Assembly: GCF_002257695.2 (NCBI RefSeq)
Contig: NZ_CP155571.1
Direction: 5' to 3' (one strand)
Length of the DNA stretch: 64,000 bases
From: Sporomusa acidovorans
Lineage (GTDB): Bacteria > Bacillota > Negativicutes > Sporomusales > Sporomusaceae
This document shows, piece after piece, positions 60,056-64,000 of the stretch. The first letter of the stretch is position 1, and every line of letters begins with the position of its first letter. The translations under genes and the position numbers were made by a program. Under the pieces are notes generated by a model, which was not told where the DNA came from, ran no database searches, and was given only the letters and a program-made list of their open reading frames with translations.

Positions 60056-62752
60056 CTAACGAAATGATCCTTTGCTGAAATCCGGTAACAGCTCACGTAT
60101 TTTTCCCGCCGCCTCATCAAAGCTGTAGGTTTGAATCGCATGCTGAAGCCAGGCATATTCTGCCGGCATTAGGGCTTGAAAATACTGCTTATGCACTTCA
60201 AAAAAATTTTTCGCTTCTGCATCGCCGCTATCCAGTAAGACCACAAGTTCCAGCGAAAGTTTTTCGTTTTCAGCATTTTCTGCCGCCTGGCTTGGTAACG
60301 TTGCTTCGCCATCTAAGGTTGCCGCGAATGCTTCAACCGCGGCAATGGTTGAAGCGAGCGCCGCCGCAAATTTTTTTTGTTGCCATGATACCGCCTGCTG
60401 CTTCTGTTCCTGCAACACCCCGCCGAATTCTTTCGCAGCCGTTTTCAGGCAGTCCGCTCCGATATTGGCGGCAATTCCCTTGATGGTATGCAGCAGATGC
60501 CGCGCTGCTTCTGTTTGGCTGTCTGCCAGCAGTTTTGCCAGGCTTTCCGCGTCGTTACGGTGATGTAAAACAAATTGCTCCAGAATTTCGCGATAAACGG
60601 CCTGCTTGCCACCGATGCGCTTAAGCCCTATGGCAAGGTCCAGCTCACTGCATTTGCCAGCTTCCGTCGGCTGCGGCGCTATTATATCGCCAATGCTTTC
60701 CATACCAAGGATTTTTTTCAGCATGTATAGTAATTTTGCCGGATTCAATGGCTTGGTAAGATAACCGGCCATGCCCGCCTCTTTCGCTTTTTCCGCCGTA
60801 CCTTCCACCGCATCTGCCGACAGGGCAATAATCGGCGGAGTTTGTTCGCCTTTATCCGCTCTTATCCGGCGCGTAGCTTCATAGCCATCCATTCGCGGCA
60901 TGCGAATATCCATCAAAATAACATCATAGTACCGCATTTCGGCCAATTTTACGGCTTCAAAACCACTCCCGGCCGTATCGGCGGCAAACCCCAGACAAGT
61001 AAGAATTTCTTTTGTCATCTGCCGGTTAATATCGTTATCTTCCACCAGCAATACCTGTTTGCCGGTAAAAACCGGTTCAAATTTTATCGTTTCTGGTTCG
61101 GACACAGCAGCCGGAATCGAATTGGCAAGCTCCAGTTGCAGCCTCACGCAAAAAGTCGATCCTTTACCCACCGTACTTTCAACATGAATCTCGCCGCCCA
61201 TCAGGTCGACAATCTTCCGGCAGATTGCCAGCCCCAGGCCGGTGCCGCCGTACTTGCGCGTTGTCGAAGCATCTCCCTGGGTAAATACTTCAAATAATTG
61301 TGCCATCCGGTTTTGCGGGATGCCAATGCCGGTATCGGTCACATGAAAGCAAAGGGATACCTGCCGGCCTTGTTGTGACAAGAGCTCCACCAGAACATGC
61401 AAACCGCCTGTATGCGTAAATTTCAGTCCGTTGGAAAGCAAATTCAATAAAATTTGCTTGATTCTGGTTTTATCGCCTTTGACATAGCGCGGCACATCCG
61501 GCTTTATTTCATAGTCAAACGCCAGCTTTTTGCGCTGTGCCTCCACCTGCATAACACCGCAAAGATCCTGCAACAGCTCGTATAAGTCAAAGTCAATCCG
61601 TTCAAGGACCAGCTTGCGGGCTTCAATTTTAGAAAAATCCAGGATTTCATTAATAATTTCCAGCAGGTCTTTAGCCGCTTTGCCCAAATTTTGCAGGTAT
61701 TTTGACTGTTTGAGGCCAAGCTGGGTGTTTGCCAGGAGGTACTGATAACCATTAATCGTGTTGAGCGGTGTCCGTATCTCATGGCTCATATGCGCCAAAA
61801 ACTCGCTTTTGGCGTTATTGGCCATTTCAGCTTCTTCTTTCGCCGCCTTCATCGTTTCTTCGGCTTGTTTCCGCTTGACTAGCTCTTCCTGAAACGAATT
61901 GTACAATTCGTTAAAAGTCTGCGCGAGCAGCCGCAATTCCTGAGAACCCTCTGGCACCAGACTAATACTTTTATTCTGCAGCATAAACACTTTTAAATTC
62001 TCGGTATAGTGATTGATGGGGGAACTGACCTGAATAAATAAAATCCGGATTAACAGCGCAATCGCACAAATGATAATCACGGCCAATACAATCTGCAAAA
62101 CAGCCGCTTTGGTCGTTCTTTCGCGGGCCGCCGTCAATTCGGCCTCAAGCCGCTGATTCATCATGGTCTGGAAGTTGGCAATCGGTTCCATAATACTGCG
62201 TTTATCGGCATCATATTTGTCATCAAACATAATCTCCCGGGCCTTTGCCAGTTTCTCCTCCGGACTGAGCCGCCCTTCCTCTGCCGTCAGCTGATAAGAA
62301 GCGACTTCCGGCGGCATTTCCTGTTCGGCCGCATGTTCAGCTTCTAACAGCAGACGCATGGAGTGCCGTTCAGTATTAACCAGCAAATCGGAGTTTTTTT
62401 TCGCCTCTGCCAGAAAAGCCAATTCCTCGTCAGGCGAATTAAGTTCCCCCAGCCGTTCGATCACATTGTCCCGTGTCCGGGTGATATTGATTTCCTCCCA
62501 ATAGCGGTACATATGAACCGCATCCCGGGTTACCGAATATTTGCGGGCTTCCTCCGTAAGGTAATCCGATGCTTTCGCTAAGTCAATTCCCAACTGCTTG
62601 AATTCCGTTCTTCTTTGCTCGGCAACCTGTTCATCTTTGATACTGACATGCATGTACTCAATACTGCAGGCCAGCAATACGGCAATGAAAAAAAATATTC
62701 CCATGGTTAATGTGCTGATTGTCGACTGTTTGATCATCATTTTCCGCTTCAT
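60056..62752 (-). CDS. Hybrid sensor histidine kinase (HK-receiver-HPt)
   Basis: An 898-residue membrane sensor. Residues about 9-30 and 215-240 are membrane helices enclosing an extracytoplasmic helical sensor domain. After a short HAMP-like linker come HisKA (FLAHMSHEIRTPLNTINGYQ, phospho-His), HATPase (NLLSNGLKFTHTGG, VTDTGIGIPQ, GGTGLGLAICRKIV), a receiver (LVEDNDINRQM, DVILMDIRMPRMDGYEATRR) and a C-terminal HPt domain (LLHTIKGIAANIGA). So it is a full phosphorelay in one chain. ATG 62752 was chosen over the upstream start. It forms an operon with the AraC-type regulator; the signal is probably linked to urea or nitrogen status. Confidence 0.93.
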   Translation of the reverse strand: MKRKMMIKQSTISTLTMGIFFFIAVLLACSIEYMHVSIKDEQVAEQRRTEFKQLGIDLAKASDYLTEEARKYSVTRDAVHMYRYWEEINITRTRDNVIERLGELNSPDEELAFLAEAKKNSDLLVNTERHSMRLLLEAEHAAEQEMPPEVASYQLTAEEGRLSPEEKLAKAREIMFDDKYDADKRSIMEPIANFQTMMNQRLEAELTAARERTTKAAVLQIVLAVIIICAIALLIRILFIQVSSPINHYTENLKVFMLQNKSISLVPEGSQELRLLAQTFNELYNSFQEELVKRKQAEETMKAAKEEAEMANNAKSEFLAHMSHEIRTPLNTINGYQYLLANTQLGLKQSKYLQNLGKAAKDLLEIINEILDFSKIEARKLVLERIDFDLYELLQDLCGVMQVEAQRKKLAFDYEIKPDVPRYVKGDKTRIKQILLNLLSNGLKFTHTGGLHVLVELLSQQGRQVSLCFHVTDTGIGIPQNRMAQLFEVFTQGDASTTRKYGGTGLGLAICRKIVDLMGGEIHVESTVGKGSTFCVRLQLELANSIPAAVSEPETIKFEPVFTGKQVLLVEDNDINRQMTKEILTCLGFAADTAGSGFEAVKLAEMRYYDVILMDIRMPRMDGYEATRRIRADKGEQTPPIIALSADAVEGTAEKAKEAGMAGYLTKPLNPAKLLYMLKKILGMESIGDIIAPQPTEAGKCSELDLAIGLKRIGGKQAVYREILEQFVLHHRNDAESLAKLLADSQTEAARHLLHTIKGIAANIGADCLKTAAKEFGGVLQEQKQQAVSWQQKKFAAALASTIAAVEAFAATLDGEATLPSQAAENAENEKLSLELVVLLDSGDAEAKNFFEVHKQYFQALMPAEYAWLQHAIQTYSFDEAAGKIRELLPDFSKGSFR

Positions 62753-62792
62753 TTCGCTCACCCCTTGGGGTATTTGCTGTCTTCCGGGCAAA

Positions 62793-62840
62793 TAAAAAAA
62801 GACATAAAGCCAGTTTGATTGCTCAACCGGCCCCTATGCC
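62793..62840 (-). terminator. Terminator-like hairpin in the leader of the hybrid kinase gene
   Basis: GGCATAGGGGCCGGTTGA pairs with TCAAACTGGCTTTATGTC across TTGC, followed by seven T, only about 40 bases before the kinase start. No upstream minus-strand gene is in view, so it may be an attenuator. No known aptamer was recognised in the preceding 200 bases. Confidence 0.65.
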
Positions 62841-63070
62841 TTGGTAAATCAATTCTTTTTTTATATGCATTTATTGTAGTGCAAAATCAAAAGTTTTACA
62901 ATATGAAATATTCTTTTCGTATTTACCTTACTTGCCTTTGCCCCAAATCTCTTTTAAAATCTATGTATATACAATATGCTAAAAAATTTTGCAGGCAATA
63001 TACCTTCCGCCTGCACCTACAAAATTTTTCAATGCGGAACGGTATATAATCAAATGTGGAGATGGTAAGC

Positions 63071-64000
63071 TTGGCAGAAATCGTCCCTTCGCTTAACTTT
63101 CCGGAAATCCTTTTGGTCGATGATACGCCGGAAGACATAGAATTCGCCTTATCGGTACTGCGTGACAATAACTTCAAAGTCAGAGTGGCCACAAAAGGAA
63201 GCACCGCTTTAAAACTGCTCGAACAGCACCAGCCGGACCTCATTCTCTTAGATATTTTTATGCCTGAAATGGATGGGTTTGAAGTATGCAAAATTATCAA
63301 AGAAGATACGGATTACCGCAATATTCCTATCATCTTTTTAACTTCCAGCAATGACGAAGCCAGTATAAAAAAGGGGTTTGCACTAGGTGGTCAGGATTAT
63401 GTGATCAAACCGTATAACACCTCCGAACTCCTCGCCCGTGTCCGCACACATATCAAACTAAAGCAACAGACTGAATCGCTGCTGGCGGCCAACCGCGAAC
63501 TGGACAGTTTCTGCTATTCGGTGTCGCACGATTTAAAAGCACCGCTCCTGTCTATTGGCAAATTAACCGAATATCTCACAGCCGACTATCAGGACAAACT
63601 CGGCGACGACGGCAATGAACTGCTTGCCAATATTCAGGAAAAATCGCTGGAAGTCATTGCAACGATTGATCACTTGCTGGAGTTGTCCCGCACCAGCGAA
63701 ATGCAAATGCATAAGGAAACCATTCATCTGGAGCGGTTATTCCGGGAGGTTTATGATGAACTGGTTACATTGGAGCCGCCAAGGCAAATCACTTTCACCG
63801 TAAACTCCCTGCCGGATATTCAAGCCGACCCCATCATGTTTAAACTGCTGATTACCAACATACTTTCCAATTCGCTGAAATATACATGCAATAGAAAAAA
63901 CGCCACGATTGAAGTCTCTTCCTTCAATCATGGCGGCGAAACCGTCATCGCCGTAAAGGATAACGGCGCAGGCTTTGATATGCGTTATGCCGCAAGACTA
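63071..64000 (+). CDS. Response regulator-histidine kinase, C-terminus cut by window edge
   Basis: A plus-strand frame is open from TTG 63071 (GGAG nine bases upstream; an ATG at 63062 is too close to the site) to the window end. Residues about 10-130 are a receiver with ILLVDDTPEDIEFALSVLRD, LILLDIFMPEMDGFEVCKII and DYVIKPY. Next comes a HisKA domain with LDSFCYSVSHDLKAPLLSIG (bacteriophytochrome-type H-box), then a HATPase start (ITNILSNSLKYT, AVKDNGAGFD). It is divergent from the hybrid kinase gene and may belong to the same signalling set. Confidence 0.88.
   Translation, partial: MAEIVPSLNFPEILLVDDTPEDIEFALSVLRDNNFKVRVATKGSTALKLLEQHQPDLILLDIFMPEMDGFEVCKIIKEDTDYRNIPIIFLTSSNDEASIKKGFALGGQDYVIKPYNTSELLARVRTHIKLKQQTESLLAANRELDSFCYSVSHDLKAPLLSIGKLTEYLTADYQDKLGDDGNELLANIQEKSLEVIATIDHLLELSRTSEMQMHKETIHLERLFREVYDELVTLEPPRQITFTVNSLPDIQADPIMFKLLITNILSNSLKYTCNRKNATIEVSSFNHGGETVIAVKDNGAGFDMRYAARL

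Noticed and set aside
1..64000. tRNA or rRNA genes
   Set aside because: No CCA-ended cloverleaf or rRNA signature was found by eye in the intergenic regions; a tRNAscan run would be decisive.

Overview
The window looks like a chromosome segment of an anaerobic, spore-forming-type Bacillota, most likely a Negativicute near Sporomusaceae. This is inferred from reverse rubrerythrin, a C_GCAxxG_C_C protein, T-box leaders, lysine and ykkC-type riboswitches, a sigma-54 activator and a mid-40s GC content. No rRNA or tRNA gene was seen, so the placement is not proven.

Left part (1-12.8 kb): a LysR regulator cut by the window edge; a leftward operon of an unrecognised frameshifted protein, AroM, a DUF917 protein and an M29-type aminopeptidase; a C_GCAxxG_C_C protein and a DUF401 permease; dapA; a dcuC gene reduced to its two ends; an ABC exporter; and a 1013-residue coiled-coil protein with an embedded winged helix that I cannot assign.

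Middle-left (12.9-28.3 kb): reverse rubrerythrin; a stand-alone biotin carboxylase with a divergent glycine loop; a TPR-glycosyltransferase-like protein; and a complete branched-chain-type (HAAT) amino-acid ABC transporter whose leader is a textbook lysine riboswitch plus terminator. Next come a BASS-family transporter behind a T-box, and a sigma-54 divergon in which an activator faces a uroporphyrinogen-decarboxylase-type methyltransferase and an MFS transporter.

Middle (28.3-45 kb): gene remnants (flavin oxidoreductase, TauE, EamA) among intact genes: L,D-transpeptidase, DUF89, TetR with a 38-residue membrane peptide, MATE, purB, map, XRE-superoxide-reductase-like fusion and a diguanylate cyclase. 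The most unusual gene is leuA, fused in frame to a C-terminal AraC-type DNA-binding domain and preceded by a leucine T-box. A complete ykkC/guanidine-I-like riboswitch has no gene behind it and points antisense into the XRE fusion gene. At 41.5-45 kb lies a decayed, partly duplicated phage-lysis-like patch with an amidase.

Right part (45-64 kb): a soluble chemotaxis-type protein; a 35-repeat CRISPR array with no cas genes in the window and one spacer present twice; then one long leftward urea regulon. In transcription order this is a hybrid histidine kinase, an AraC-type response regulator, a terminator, urtABCDE (urea ABC importer) and ureABCEFGD (urease and its nickel assembly factors). A divergent response-regulator/kinase gene runs off the right edge. 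Together these would import urea, hydrolyse it to ammonia and CO2, and sense the relevant signal.
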